A program made the translations under genes and the position numbers. Below are positions 1 to 11,919 of a stretch of 64,000 nt of DNA, piece by piece (the stretch's first letter is position 1; the number at the start of each line of letters is the position of its first letter). Below the pieces are notes generated by a model. The model saw only the letters and a list, made by a program, of their open reading frames with translations, was not told the origin of the DNA and ran no database searches. The stretch is taken from the NCBI RefSeq assembly GCF_003286085.1, contig NW_020825289.1:22160001-22224000 (forward strand), given 5' to 3'. This DNA is from Drosophila persimilis. Taxonomy: Eukaryota; Arthropoda; Insecta; Diptera; Drosophilidae.

Positions 1-1077
1 GTAGCTGCACACGGGAGCTGGGGCGCGTTCCATCCTCGTGATGGTCATGTCAAAGCGCGGTGTCTTCCCCACATTCTCCGGTCGCTTGCGCAGAGCGGCT
101 TGCGGCGGTTTCTCCTCCAGGACGGAATCATCCTCCAGCCTGGCATCCTCTGGGTGCTTCTGCATGAGCAGGTGGAAGCCGACAGGCTTGCGTCTGCACG
201 TCAGGCGATCGATTACTTTCTGGTAGTTTGAGGACCTGATCGAGGGCAACTGCAGGTGGTGAAAGCTGCGGCGACTGTCGTAGTAGCCCCCGGGGTGTCT
301 CCCCAGGCCACTGTGACTGCCGTCGCTGGGATTGAAATCGTCGCCGGGCTCTAGATCCTCGCTGCACCGCTGACTGGGGCAAGTGTGCCAGGAGTGCCAG
401 TGATTTTCCTCCTCAGCCTCTGCGCGCTTGCGCAGCCACTCCTTGCTGGCGCCAGAGTAATCGTCCTGATTTTGTGCCTCGTCGCGATGGCTCATGGTCA
501 CGTCCCCGTCTTGGGCCTCGGCGCGAGAATCATCCGGCCTGGGCAGATTGTAGCCCCTGCGCGACTTTTGTAGCTCGTAAGCTTGGCGCTTGACCTCCTT
601 CTGGCGTTGGTGCCGCCGCCTCTTGCTGTAGTCCTTGGCCGCTCTGTTAGGGTCCTTAGCCCTACGGCGGGGTCGACTCGACTCTCGATTCCGCCTGTCG
701 TCGGCATCGTAGATAACGTCGGACTTGGAGATACCTGGAGCCTGTGCATCGCGTCTCGCAGGTCCCCGGGTCCACCTTCGCCTGTTTTCTTCAATGATCA
801 GCTGCTGGCGCCGCATGTGCTCCTCGGGGTTTTGCAGGATGGTGCGCCGACCCACCTCCCACACGGGCCCACTTCGCTGGCTGCTGGCCATCGGCGGCTC
901 CATGAGCCCCCCACTGGCCACAGGGCCATCATCGAACCGGTGCAACTGGGAATGCACCCCGGAGAGCGAGTCGGGGTTGTAGTTCCACTCGAAGCGCCTG
1001 TGGCTCAGGAGCCGCACCTGCTGAAGCTTTCCCCAGCAATGGTTTAGTCCCCGAGCCACTTTCAGCGTGCAATTCAT
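1..1077 (-). CDS. Uncharacterised charged protein, 5' part (runs off left edge)
   Basis: On the minus strand an ATG at 1077 opens a frame of 359 codons that stays open to the window edge, so the 3' end is missing. The protein begins MNCTLKVARGLNHCWGK, then is very polar: Arg/Lys/Glu/Asp-rich with a basic stretch (KDYSKRRRHQRQKEVKR) near residues 147-163 and acidic, His- and Ser-rich segments after it. I see no known domain, membrane segment or zinc motif. The third codon positions are GC-rich, as in the neighbouring genes, which supports real coding. The basic, amphipathic N-terminus could be a mitochondrial leader if 1077 is the true start. However, an acceptor-like TTTAG ends at 1079 on the minus strand, so this may be an internal exon (see the exon at 8401-8501). 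It is divergent from the FAR gene starting at 1768. I do not recognise the family. Confidence 0.7.
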   Translation of the reverse strand, partial: MNCTLKVARGLNHCWGKLQQVRLLSHRRFEWNYNPDSLSGVHSQLHRFDDGPVASGGLMEPPMASSQRSGPVWEVGRRTILQNPEEHMRRQQLIIEENRRRWTRGPARRDAQAPGISKSDVIYDADDRRNRESSRPRRRAKDPNRAAKDYSKRRRHQRQKEVKRQAYELQKSRRGYNLPRPDDSRAEAQDGDVTMSHRDEAQNQDDYSGASKEWLRKRAEAEEENHWHSWHTCPSQRCSEDLEPGDDFNPSDGSHSGLGRHPGGYYDSRRSFHHLQLPSIRSSNYQKVIDRLTCRRKPVGFHLLMQKHPEDARLEDDSVLEEKPPQAALRKRPENVGKTPRFDMTITRMERAPAPVCSY

Positions 1078-1767
1078 TCTAAATATTGTTACAGAAAATT
1101 TTGATTACTACCAACACGAGGCTGAATATTTCTGAAATGATTGTTTGGTTTTTTTTTGAGAACTAAATTTTGTGTAGAAATCCAAGCGGAACAAATTGTT
1201 TTGTTTGGAAAACTTTGAAAATGGATGACCGAAATTTTTGTGAACTGAATGCTTGGGAGGTTATGGAGATTGTCTGATGATTTGTTATCAAACACTTCGA
1301 TTTGACAGAAAATGCCGGACTCCTACATTGGGGTGTTGTGAAGGCATTTGAAGCATTATCTGAACAGACTAAAGGTATTTAGTAAGCGTGAATATCTTTT
1401 TCGTTGTTCATCAATCAATCATCATTGCTCATCAGAGAAAACTCTGAAGAATGGATAGGGCTGAAGTCCAAGAACCATCCAATTCCGGTCATCACTTTTT
1501 CACTTCCTCTGTATCTACTTATCATTTAATGGCCTTTGACTCGACTGCACTTCCGCCGGCAAGCGGATTTTGATCTCGCAGACAGACGGAAGCTGCCTTG
1601 AGTGGGGGACTTTTTTCAATCTGTTTTATCTGCTTCACCTTTTATCTAATAAACCACGACTCGAGACTAACTAACGTAAGACAAATATTCTCTGCTGCAG
1701 CTGGGCCCAACCGATTCCAACGTTCAGCAGCAAATTGGCGCCACCGACGAATCTCGAGCCCTACACC
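1078..1767. promoter_or_regulatory. Divergent intergenic region and FAR gene 5' leader
   Basis: This gap lies between the minus-strand frame ending upstream at 1077 and the FAR start at 1768. Near 1670-1700 there is a branch-point-like ACTAACTAAC followed by a pyrimidine tract and TGCAG ending at 1700, so the FAR transcript probably has an upstream 5' UTR exon joined at 1701. I find no further gene here. Confidence 0.4.
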
Positions 1768-4486
1768 ATGGCTGTCATAACGGATCATGACAGCAGTAGC
1801 AGCACCACCGAAACCTCCACAAACTCCACCTCTAGCACCAGCACCAGCACCACCCACAACCACAGCAACAACAACAGCAGCAACCTCAGCAATGGGAAAC
1901 CTCAGCACAGCAATCGTGGAGCGAACAGCCAGCGCCAACAGTTGAGCACGGCCCTGACCATTCCAGAGTTTTTTGCCCACAAAAACATCTTCGTCACCGG
2001 CGGCACGGGCTTCCTGGGGACCGTCCTGATCGAGGCCCTGCTGGACACACATCCCGAAATCGGCACCATCTATGTTCTCGTCCGGGGTAAGAAGAAGTTC
2101 GATCCCAAGGAGCGGATCAATCGCCTGCTTCAGAAGCCGGTAAGTGTGGTTACATTTGGTGTGGGTTACTCGGGGGGCCCAAGGGTCACGACCATACCCG
2201 CCCCTTGGCACTCTCGCTGACATCATGGGTATATCATTAAAGCCAATTACGTGCCTCTTTATGGAGCGTTAATTTGTCAGAGTCGTAACCGGTCGAAGGG
2301 AACGGGCAGACAGGGAGACCCACCGCGACCTCTTCCGCTTTGTCTGCTTAGCGGTTTCTGCCTCACGCCTCTTTCCACACATGTTTTCTACATATCTTTC
2401 TTTGGGATTTTATTCGGGTCTCTATTCACTTTGATATACCCTTACCCATCTCCCATTTCCCATTAGAGAAGCACTCCGCACTCCCTCACCGCTTATGAAA
2501 GAGAAAATTGAACCATGATCGGTAAAGTGTTAGCCAGGTTATGGCTTTGTGCTAGTGGGGATATCCGAACAATCAGTTTAATCCACAAACTTCAGTAGTT
2601 TTAGCTGATTATTTTATATTAAGCATTAAGAATCTCTGGGATCTATTGTAATCTTTGAACCAGTAAGAGTATCTAAGACTTCGGTACAAGCTATTTATCT
2701 TTGCCATATTTCTTTACCTTCGAGTCTTCACAACAATTAGTTAATTATAGTTTTAAACGCACTTTTTAATGGCGCAACAAGCACAGATTTTTGTTGTTTT
2801 GGAAATTACTTATTTATTTAAAAAAAACCGTTCCCCCCCCCTGGTAGTAGTAGTAAGCATAATTTGTAGACTCTCAGATACAAACAAGCAAACGGCTTAT
2901 CGAAACAACGGCTTTTTCCCGCACAGATCTTCGAGAAGTACGCGGAGAAAACCCTGGCCAAGGTAGTGCCTGTCGTGGGAGAGCTGAGCGAGCCGAACTT
3001 CGGCTTCGGCCCGGATCTGCTCCAGGAGCTGATCAATCGCGTGCACGTGATCTACCACAGTGCGGCCACGATCAAGTTCAGCTCCCCGCTGCGCACTGCC
3101 ATCCGCACCAATCTGACGGGCACGATGCGGACCATCGAGCTGGCCAAGCAGCTGAAGCATCTGTCAGCGTACATCTACTGCTCGACAGCCTTCTGCAACA
3201 GCAACAACCGCGGCCTGATCGCCGAGGAAGTGTACAAGTCACAGTTCGATCCTTACGACATGATGAAAATGGCCGAGGACGACGAGGCCTGGGTGGACTT
3301 CACCCAGCAGAAGTGCAAGGGCTACATCCAGGACCATCCCAACACGTACACATTCACTAAGAATCTGTCCGAGAACCTGCTGATGGCGGAGATGTCAGGA
3401 CTTCCGGCGGCCATAGTCAGGCCATCGATTGGTAAGCGTTCGATTTATACATTCAAACAGAACCGACAACAATTTATAATTGATTGCTTTTCTAGTGTAT
3501 GGCACCTTGGAGCATCCGATGAAGGGCTGGGTGGGCAATGCCAACTCCGGCCACTTGGGCTTCCTCGCCGGCTTCGTTAAGGGAATCTTTCGGACGATGT
3601 GCGGCCAGGCTTCGGCCGTGATTGACATCATTCCATGCGATTATGTGATCAACTCCTCCCTGGTCATGGGCTGGTATGTGGGGACCCGACAGCTGGAGCA
3701 GCCGGAGATCATCCACTGCACCTCGGGCGAAGTGAATCCGCTGACGCTGTCGGAGTTCTGCACGATCATCAACGACAGCGTGGAGCGGCATCCCCCCAAC
3801 AGTTTCGTGTGGAAGCCACTGACCAAGCTGCGAAACGGCTGGCGCTACAATCTATTTTTCTATCTGTTTCATTTGCTGCCTGCCATGGTCTTTATAATTC
3901 CGGAGAAGCTCTTTGGCATTGGCATGCCACAGCACACGTAAGAATTCTGCTAGGACCTGCCTGAAGAATACCTCCTGCTCCCAGTTCTCAGATTGCCTCT
4001 CTTTCAGTGCCTATGAGTACATGCGCGTCTTCCAAAAAGGCACCAAGGCCTTTGACTACTTCCTGGACAAGGATTTCCGGTACTCCCTGAAGAATGCTCT
4101 CCGCATCTCCGCCATCATCCCGGAGAGCGATCGGCGGCGCTACAACTTCGATGCTAGCCAGTGCGACTGGTCGGAATTCATCGATCGCTGCCTCATAGGC
4201 ATCCGACGCTTCTACTTCAAGGAGTCTGCGGTCACAACGGAATGGCACCGCAACTACTGGAAGGTGTAAGTACCCAGGACTAGTGGCCTTCTCTCCGAGC
4301 TCTCTCTCTGATCCAAGTCTTTCTCTCTCTCTCTTTCTCCTCCCAAACATCAGCTTTAATTTCCTCTACTATGCGGGCTATGCTGTCATCTTTGCCGTCC
4401 TGTACATTGCCCTCGTCCCCTTCCTGGGCATACAGATCGGTCTCACGCTGGCCGTGCTCATCTGGGGCTTCCTCGTCTGGCTGTAG
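1768..4486 (+). CDS. CG5065: Fatty acyl-CoA reductase, CG5065-like
   Basis: Five coding exons join in frame: 1768-2139, 2927-3431, 3496-3937, 4008-4265 and 4354-4486, giving 569 residues. The start at 1768 has a good context (CACCATGG). After a Ser/Thr/Asn-rich disordered head of about 65 residues comes the Rossmann NADPH motif TGGTGFLG (77-84), then the catalytic YTFTK (265-269), and a C-terminal FAR domain ending in two hydrophobic segments that should anchor it in the ER or peroxisome membrane. By family, it reduces long-chain acyl-CoA to fatty alcohol with two NADPH, for waxes, ether lipids or hydrocarbons. The protein agrees with my memory of D. melanogaster CG5065 in length class and end. 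Poly(A) signals follow from 4740. The next plus-strand gene is a second FAR, so this is a tandem pair, though too diverged to be a recent duplicate. Confidence 0.9.
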
Positions 4487-4739
4487 GGGACCACCCGCAC
4501 TCCTGATCCAAATCCTGATCCTGATCCTGATCCAGACTCTCTTGGACAGTGCAATATTTCTCTTTCTCCATATTCACTCTCCCGTTATCCTGTTCGTTTC
4601 CATTGTAGTTTGTCTTTGTAGGGTATCCATGTATTTTACTTTTAAGTCCTTTCTCTTAACACAATCTAGTACAAGTCAATGGTCGTCGGATCGATTCTCG
4701 GATTGAACATACGTTACAAAAAAACTGTATCATATGAAG

Positions 4740-4745
4740 AATAAA
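4740..4745 (+). terminator. Poly(A) signal AATAAA for the CG5065-like gene
   Basis: This is the first AATAAA after the stop at 4486. Further AATAAA words follow near 4831, 4931 and 4969, so several alternative 3' ends are possible. Confidence 0.5.
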
Positions 4746-4989
4746 CAAAAACAAAAGACCACACCAATCTATTCTCACACAGCAATGCAAAAAGTAGCCC
4801 AAAACTTAGTCACATTAATAACTATGTAAAATAATAAAACCCAGAACTAAACTGAAAATATAATGAAAACGATTGTAGATTGTTTTGTAATTATCATCCG
4901 GTATATAGTCAAATAGTCGAAGAGTACGAGAAATAAACTTTAAATAATTAAATGTATAACTATTATGCAAATAAAGACGACAACTTTAT

Positions 4990-5930
4990 CATTAAGGAAA
5001 AATCTATTGTGTACTGACTATTCCACGATACAACAGATGGCTGCTAATGGCTGATTCGTGCTATGCCCGAAACGATTTATGATATATGTACACTGCTTTC
5101 TTGCCAAAATTTCAGTTCTATTCCGTTTATTTTATGCATCAAATATATTTTTCATCTATTTATCTTATGCATTATCCTGTGATCATTGTCTTTTATTCAG
5201 GAGTCTACAAGGCTCTGTCTTATGTGCATAGGGTTAGATTACACGTGTGGAACAGTAATTGGCACCAACACAATAAACTTTTTGTTTTATTTTGCCTACT
5301 GTCTAAGCACACAAACGCACTGCAATGTGTGCCTGCCGACCGCTGCTTTAATTCCCATTTATCAAATCCTTTAAAATATTTTTCAAAAATTACATAGCAT
5401 CTACATAAGCGTGACATGGTTTCTACAGTGAGTCAACATGAACAGTGGCGCCATGAATATTTTAGATATTGGTACAAACTACATGTAGAATGTACCATTT
5501 CATTGGTACATTTGTAGACATTAGCAATCTTCTGATGTAAAATCTTGTTCGCTGTTAACAAGGTTCTATGGGAAAGGCCTAATGGGAAGAGCCATGCAGT
5601 GAGCGCGAGAGATATACATATATGCCTCACATGGCTTTCCAGTTGAGCTGGCCAAGAAAATAAACCAATCCAAACCCGATTTGTCCCCAAAATTCCTATA
5701 CTTCTGGATATACCCTTATCCATGGACCTCTATCTGGCCCGAGCCTTCTTAGCTGGTCTGCGTTTTTATTAAGTTTGGTATACCATCCTAAGGGTAGGGA
5801 CAGCGCTAAAACCGAGAGAGAGAGCGGTTGACAAACAACTTAGGCCACCAAAGAGAGGTATGCCTAATAACGATCACGTTATGCTTAGGCTACGATCATC
5901 ATTATATCGTCATATGGTAGCGTAGCCAGC
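4990..5930. other. Intergenic, no gene seen
   Basis: AT-rich DNA between the two FAR genes. Short open frames here lack coding-like codon use or splice partners. I see nothing else to annotate. Confidence 0.6.
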
Positions 5931-6316
5931 CAGCGATCATTCGTAGTTTTGCTTTTGCCGGGAGCGGAGAGCGAGCGCTCCATTCAGTTTCAAAACGAGC
6001 CGATATCGTAACTTCTCAGATACACACAAACCTGCAGATACGGTTACCAATACGCGTGCATCTGCATTTGTGTTTGTATTTTGTTTACAGTCGCATCAAC
6101 ATCTGGACAGGAGAAGAGAAAACATACGAAAGAAGCAAAGCAAAACGAACAACAAGCAGAAAGAGTGGAAGCGAAAGAAGGCCGTGTTTGGAGGAAAGAA
6201 AAATTGAACCCATTCTAGATCGATTTGCAAACGATCTTAGGCTCTAAACCCAGCGATAGGCAACAGCAGCCGAAAGATAGATAGATAGATATCTATTTCG
6301 TACACCTGCAGAAATT
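5931..6316 (+). promoter_or_regulatory. Probable promoter and 5' UTR of CG8306
   Basis: Inr-like words TCATTC (A at 5939) and TCAGTT (A at 5986) sit 330-380 bp upstream of the first coding codons at 6317. Neither has a clean DPE at +28. The stretch up to 6316 is rich in purines and CA, as in fly leaders. The start site is therefore only approximate. Confidence 0.35.
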
Positions 6317-9300
6317 ATGGCCAGGTAAGTAGTGTTACTCAATGTGTCTTAAACAATGCAAGACCCGATCGTGGACCCGACTTGTCAGCGGCGTGTGTGT
6401 GTGTGTTTTTTGGTAGCCCGTTTGACAACTTTCGGCCAAATTTTTCTCTTTTCTCCGCTCGAAAGCTGCTATTGAGGTTAGATATTTGGTGCAAAGTTCG
6501 AAATGCGGCAGATCTGCCAAGAAACATGCATTTAAATCTATTTGTGCACGATCTTTGACATCCACTCGAATGCATTTCTTGGAATATTGTTTCTAAAAGA
6601 GCAGCCGCAACGCAAATGTACAACAACTTTTCGTTATTCCATTGCATTAGCATCTCTCGACACTTTCTTCTCCATCACATAAGAGTCGACTGTGTTCTCT
6701 GAGAGAGGGAGTGTTTACAGAGAGAGCGATTGCATTCTTCAGTCTCTACTCAAACTTTGACCTGTTGACGCCTTGCCTTTTTCCTTGCTGACGAGTGGGG
6801 AAGGGAAGTGTATCCACAGATCTGTAGTTCTCTGGTGCAGCAAGCCAGAGATGACGTAAATGGTTCCGTTTTGCAGTCGTCAGAAAATCCAGCGGAAAAT
6901 TACAGGTTGTCATATGTAGCTGAGGGAAGTTGAAAAACATGATCCATTACATACAATTACATGCACCTTTAGCAACATACTCTTTTCGAACGTTCATTAA
7001 TAATCGCAAGAGTAAGCCAGAGATTTATTGGCCACCGCAAGGTTGGCCACAGTTGGTAGGGTCAGTTATCCAGGCAGACAGGCAAACAGACGATGATTGA
7101 GTCGAGGGTTCCTTAATTGCTGAGGTGGGAATAGCTTTTAAATTTATATGTACTGATACTCGTATAGTTATTAAATGTAATTAAAACGTGCACAGCCTAT
7201 GGTTCCATATGCACTTTTTACATCGAGTGTTGAGAATAGTTGAGTGGCTTCCCAGCACTGTTTCCGAACCAAAGTATAATTTGAAACAAATTTCAAGTAG
7301 CACCTCCGCCAATACAGTAAATCCCAGCAATTAATTACCCAAGATAAGCCGCGCCACTGACCAGATGGTATATCTAATCAGAGTAACGGACAGTGCATGG
7401 TATCAGCCAGATAAGCAACCCAATTTACCACAGCACTGAATGTGATCAAAGACAGAAAAAGACAAGGCAACACATTTCTGACTGTCTTTGGATCGGGTCA
7501 CCCGCCTGCTTCGTTTCCCTTCTGTTTCGGGTAGTAGCTGCTCCAAAGTGAAAGCTCAATTTAGTTTAGACAGCAATCTCTGACAAGAGGCCGCCAGGGG
7601 GCAACATGCAATCATTAACCATGACTTGACGCCTTTTTTATGGACCTGCAAAGACCTTCAGGGCCTCGCCTGTGACTGCATGCGGAAATTTGCATTATTT
7701 TTGTATATAAATACTACAATATATGTACATACATATAGGGAATGTTGCATTTCTTCGAGTTTTATATGGGATTTGTTATGTAGAAATTATATCACGCATT
7801 TGTTGAGGGGAAAAACAGAGATTCGATCCCCTTCAATGATCATCATTATAAAATCATTTGGCATAACAAAAAATTTGAGATGGCGCGGACTGCAGATCAT
7901 TAAAAGAAAAAATGCGCTTGGAGTTGGCTAATTGAATGATCAAGTTGCGTGTGCCTTTCGTTGTTTGACGGGGAAAAGGTTTGGCAATACGCTGGGATGC
8001 CGAATATTTCAGTGTAGCTTACAGGAAAAGGCTATGGTCGATCAGTTATGTCTGTCTGTTGACGGCAACAGCCTTTAAGCAATTAATTTAAGCATTACAA
8101 ATAAATCTGTATGGAATAAAGTTCCAAAGATCTCATGACTGAATTATGCCTTTAATTCTTCAGTTTCTAAATGCATTCCTTGACATGTTATTTAATCAAA
8201 TGACAGGTTTGAGTGCAGCCGAATACAATAGGCAATGCACCATTAGGCTAGAGTCAACTGGGACGCCCACAAATTGGATTTGAACAGTACGAGTATTGGC
8301 AGTGACCCGAAAACCGACACCCGGCACCTGCTAACAAATCATTAGCTAGATCAATATTAGAAGAGCCACAATCAGCAGTAACTTAGAACTAGCAACTCAC
8401 GCGGGAAACAGGTTTTGCCTTGGAATCCAGTCGGAGATGTCCACAAAGTCGCTTGGGGTTTCGTAAGTTTGCCACGACGCAACGCCAGCAGCCACTGCCA
8501 TTTGAATGGGAGATGAGAGAAAGTTTGATGAGAGTTAATTTTCATTTTATGGCATCTGAAAATACATGTAGAGGCAGTTGTTATATAAACACAGATTGAG
8601 GGAAGAGAGACGATAACGACTGCGACTAACGTGTTCCTACAATTTTTCAGCTCTTCCATCACAGACTTCTATGCGGGGCGCAATGTGTTCATCACGGGCG
8701 CCACTGGCTTCGTGGGCGTCACCATTGTGGAGAAGCTGCTGCGCGATGTGCCCAAGGTGGGCAACCTGTATCTGCTGATGCGCGCCAAGAAGGGAAAGAG
8801 CGTGGAGGAGAGGCTCGAGGAGCTCAAGAAAAACTCTGTCTTTGATCGCTTCAAGGAGATGCAGCTGGAGTCGCGTCTCACGAAGATCGTCCCCATTGAG
8901 GGTGATGTGGGCTTGGACAACCTGGGAATCTCGCCAAAGGACCGCCAGACGCTGATCGATAATGTAAATGTGGTGTTCCATTCGGCGGCCACCCTGGACT
9001 TCTTTCAGTCCCTCAAGGAGACGACCAACATCAATCTGAAGGGAACACGACGCGTGGTGGAGCTGTGCCAGCAGCTGAAGCAACTGGATTCGCTGGTCCA
9101 TGTGTCCAGCGCCTATGTGAACGCCTATCTGACAGAGGTCGAGGAGAAGCTCTATCCTTCGCCCGACGATCCCGAGAAGATCATACAGCTGGCCGAAACC
9201 CTCAACGACGAGGCGCTAAAGGCACTCGAAAAGAAGTGAGTACCTGAAATTGGATTATTTTACAATTGTACGAAAATCTTTTACAGACTGCTCAAGGATC

Positions 9301-10429
9301 ATCCGAATACGTACACTTTCACCAAGCACCTGGCCGAGCACGAGGTGGCCAATGCGGCCAGTAGCTTTCCCTGCGGCATTGTCCGCCCCAGCATGAGTGA
9401 GTGACAGACACACGGGGCTTCTACGCTTTTCGGATATAGAAACTTATACTTTCAGTCACGGCGGCTTGGAAGGAACCCATTCCTGGGTGGACCATCTCGA
9501 AGAACGGCCCCCAAGGCTTCTTTATGGGCGCCTCCAAGGGAGTGCTACGCCGCCTGCCCCTAGATCCGAGCATCATCATGGACTACATTCCCATCGATGT
9601 GGTGGTCAATGGCATCATCACCACCGGGTACTATGTCAATGCGCTCAAGGCGAAGAACGCCGGCCGTCCAGCCGAGCTGCAGATCTTCCACCTGACATCC
9701 AGCACGTACAAGCCCTTCCGCTTCGATCTGATGGCGGACAAGATCAACAGCTATCTGCACGACTATCCTCTGAACAGCGCCGTCTGGTACCCTAATCTGC
9801 GGCTGGTCAAGAGCCTCTGGGTCTTTCGGCTGAGCGCCATACTGTTCCACTTTGTGCCTGCATTCTTCCTGGATATCGTTACCCGCATCTCCGGCGGCCG
9901 TCCCATGTGAGTATCACAGAGATCTCTCTTAGAATAAGAGTTTATTTTCCCCTGCTTACAGTTTGATGAGGCTGCACAAGAACGTGTGGAACTCGCTGAA
10001 CACCCTGGAGCGCTTCATCTTCACGGAATGGCACTTTGACAGCAAGCGTCTACTGGCCCTTTCCAAGTCGATGGACGTGGTAGACAGGAAGAAGTTCGTC
10101 ATTGACATTGGCGAGCTGACGTGGGACGAGTACTTCTCTAACACCATTCGCGGAGTGCGGCAGTACCTCAGCAAGGAGTCACCCAAGAATCTGGAGAAGG
10201 CACGTCGCAAGGATAAAATGTTAGTGATCATATAGCACCCCTATTCTATATTCCAAATTCCATCGGGATACTAACGAATATATTTGACAGTCTTCTCGGT
10301 CTGCATGTTGCCCTCCAGCTGCTGTTCTGGTTCGGAATATTCAAGCTGATCGTCTGGATCTCGGGAGTCTCCAGCGCCAAGGCGGCCCTTATTTTGCCCG
10401 TCTTCTATTATCTGTTTGGACTGCTCTAG
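6317..10429 (+). CDS. CG8306: Fatty acyl-CoA reductase CG8306
   Basis: The first coding exon is only 8 nt (6317-6324, ATGGCCAG). It is followed by a 2.3 kb intron, then exons 8651-9235, 9287-9396, 9456-9906, 9962-10219 and 10291-10429. All phases fit, giving 516 residues, the length I remember for D. melanogaster CG8306, and the sequence matches that protein closely throughout. Seen motifs: NADPH-binding TGATGFVG near residue 20, catalytic YTFTK near residue 210, and the FAR C-terminal domain with a hydrophobic end segment ([16 protein letters not shown]). By family it makes fatty alcohols from acyl-CoA on an internal membrane. The tiny first exon carrying the ATG decides the start ([12 protein letters not shown]); a start search on genomic frames alone would miss it. 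The poly(A) signal is at 10512. Confidence 0.95.
6325..8394. other. First intron of CG8306 (distal part)
   Basis: Intronic DNA with GTAAGT donor at 6325. A short GT run and GAGA-like words occur near 6395 and 6700-6730. I see no plus-strand coding exon. The only coding-like piece in this intron is on the minus strand at 8401-8501, listed separately. Confidence 0.6.
8401..8501 (-). CDS. Hidden minus-strand coding exon inside CG8306 intron
   Basis: Reading the minus strand from an ATG at 8501 gives 33 codons beginning [16 protein letters not shown] and ending in PRQNLFP, followed by a consensus donor (GC|GTGAGT at 8400-8395), leaving two bases in phase. Codon use is coding-like and the residues (Trp, Tyr, Asp, Pro) do not look like random translation. 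No obvious coding partner lies in the rest of the intron. The next open minus-strand exon downstream is the frame at 1-1077: an acceptor-like TTTAG before position 1078 would complete the split codon (GC+A) and continue in frame into MNCTLK. If so, the gene spans both FAR promoters antisense. Whether this partner is right is inference; the exon itself is fairly well supported. Confidence 0.5.
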
Positions 10430-10511
10430 TGCGGCCGTATTTCTAGTTGAGCATTCTCTCAATGTTATTCACGCTAAATACAATTTTTACACAAGGTTGG
10501 GTTTTACAAGA

Positions 10512-10517
10512 AATAAA
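10512..10517 (+). terminator. Poly(A) signal AATAAA of CG8306
   Basis: AATAAA lies 83 bp past the stop codon, in an A-rich stretch that holds a second AATAAA shortly after. Confidence 0.6.
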
Positions 10518-10580
10518 AATACACAAAAAATAAATAATTGCGCGCAAAAGTTGGTTTTGTGCTTGTTGTTGTCAAGAATA

Positions 10581-11593
10581 TATCGATATTGATATTACAA
10601 AAATATCATTTCATATCGTAATGAACATCGGCCAGATCTGTTGACATGAATATATTTTTTATTAATATTAAAGCCTAGTACTTATATCAGCAAAATCCAT
10701 CGATCGAATCAGGAATGATATTCGAATGGAAACGATATAAACACAAAAACATTTCAATCTATGCTAAATTTTGTAGCAGGCGTTTTTCTGACGACTACTT
10801 AGATCAGCAAAATAAATAGCCGATTAATACTGGAAAAGCAACGATACATATTGACAAAGCAAAAATTGTATATTCTGATCTTGAAGGAAGCAAACGAGAA
10901 AGTGCCAGTCGGCTAGAAACTGGCATAATGAAGACAAGTTTAATCTTATTAAGGCTTGCTTCCCTACAAAATTTAAATATGTACCTGTTTTATTTGTAAG
11001 GAAACAGCCTGCACATCTGGTCACACCTTGCACTGAAAAAAATATATTTATATATTATTTATGAGGTGTTCAAACGTCACAAAGGACAAAGAGTACGATA
11101 AATAACAGTTAGTAAATAATTCCACTAATATTTCCTTGCGTAGGTAGAAAATATACATGTAACCGTTTTTAGTCGATCATCCGATATTATCCGATAGTGC
11201 CACTAGGTACATTCATTTGCGCAGGCACAGATAAAGTAACGGAACCGACCATGGATGATTTCCAAATCCCATTAACACGATGCTTTAGCTTCGTAGATAG
11301 TTTTTATCCTGATTTTTTTTATATATAATCCTGGTATATAATCCTCGCATGTTTGTGGCAAGAATACATGGGCCGTTGTTCTTGGCGCCGATTGGTTCCG
11401 CTTATCGCACGAAACTATCGATATATTCTAGAAGCTACCCTTTTATTCGATGAAATGTAAAAGTAGGGGAACAAAATAGTGTCGATTCACCTTGAAATCA
11501 GAAAATAATAAATCCCACAAAAGATTAATTTTAATATTTTTGCCGGCTAAAATCACCTAACTACAAATATATTATCAAAAATATATATCGATA
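10581..11593. promoter_or_regulatory. Cluster of DRE/BEAF-type CGATA sites between genes
   Basis: Three perfect TATCGATA palindromes (10581, 11416, 11586) and single CGATA words at 10733, 10842, 11096, 11182 and 11192 lie in 1 kb. A Motif 1-like TGGTCACACC is at 11018-11027. TATCGATA is bound by DREF, and clustered CGATA by BEAF-32 at fly domain borders. The last site is about 50-100 bp before the likely distal Tab2 leader. No gene is seen in this interval. Confidence 0.45.
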
Positions 11594-11639
11594 TATTGAT
11601 ATATCAACATTCGCGCGATCGCGATCGCCTGCTCCGTGA

Positions 11640-11919
11640 AAAATTACAATAAATTATTAAATTTAGTGCAACATTAAATATAAAAAACGAGTGCGTTGGA
11701 GTGGGACTGTGCGTGGAATTGAGTGCGATAGGCGAAACGAAACGAAACAAGGGAGAAGCCATAGAAAGTCAAGCCAACAACAACAGTGAAAGGGGAGGGG
11801 GCCAAAGCCAAAAGCCACAAAAATATTGAGAATACAAATTTAATGCTAAAATACGGATTCTCTGCAAAGGCATCAACACCAGGAACTTCACTGTACGTGC
11901 CACATATTAAATTCCTTTG
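11640..11919 (+). other. Possible distal 5' UTR exon of Tab2
   Basis: After the last DRE comes a leader-like, A- and purine-rich stretch with few ATGs, ending in a consensus donor TTTG|GTGAGT at 11919/11920. It would splice to the Tab2 exon at 21143. This rests on position and donor only; transcript reads would decide it. Confidence 0.3.

Noticed and set aside
1735..1767. Longer N-terminus for the CG5065-like protein
   Set aside because: It would need a TTG start; the ATG at 1768 has a good context.
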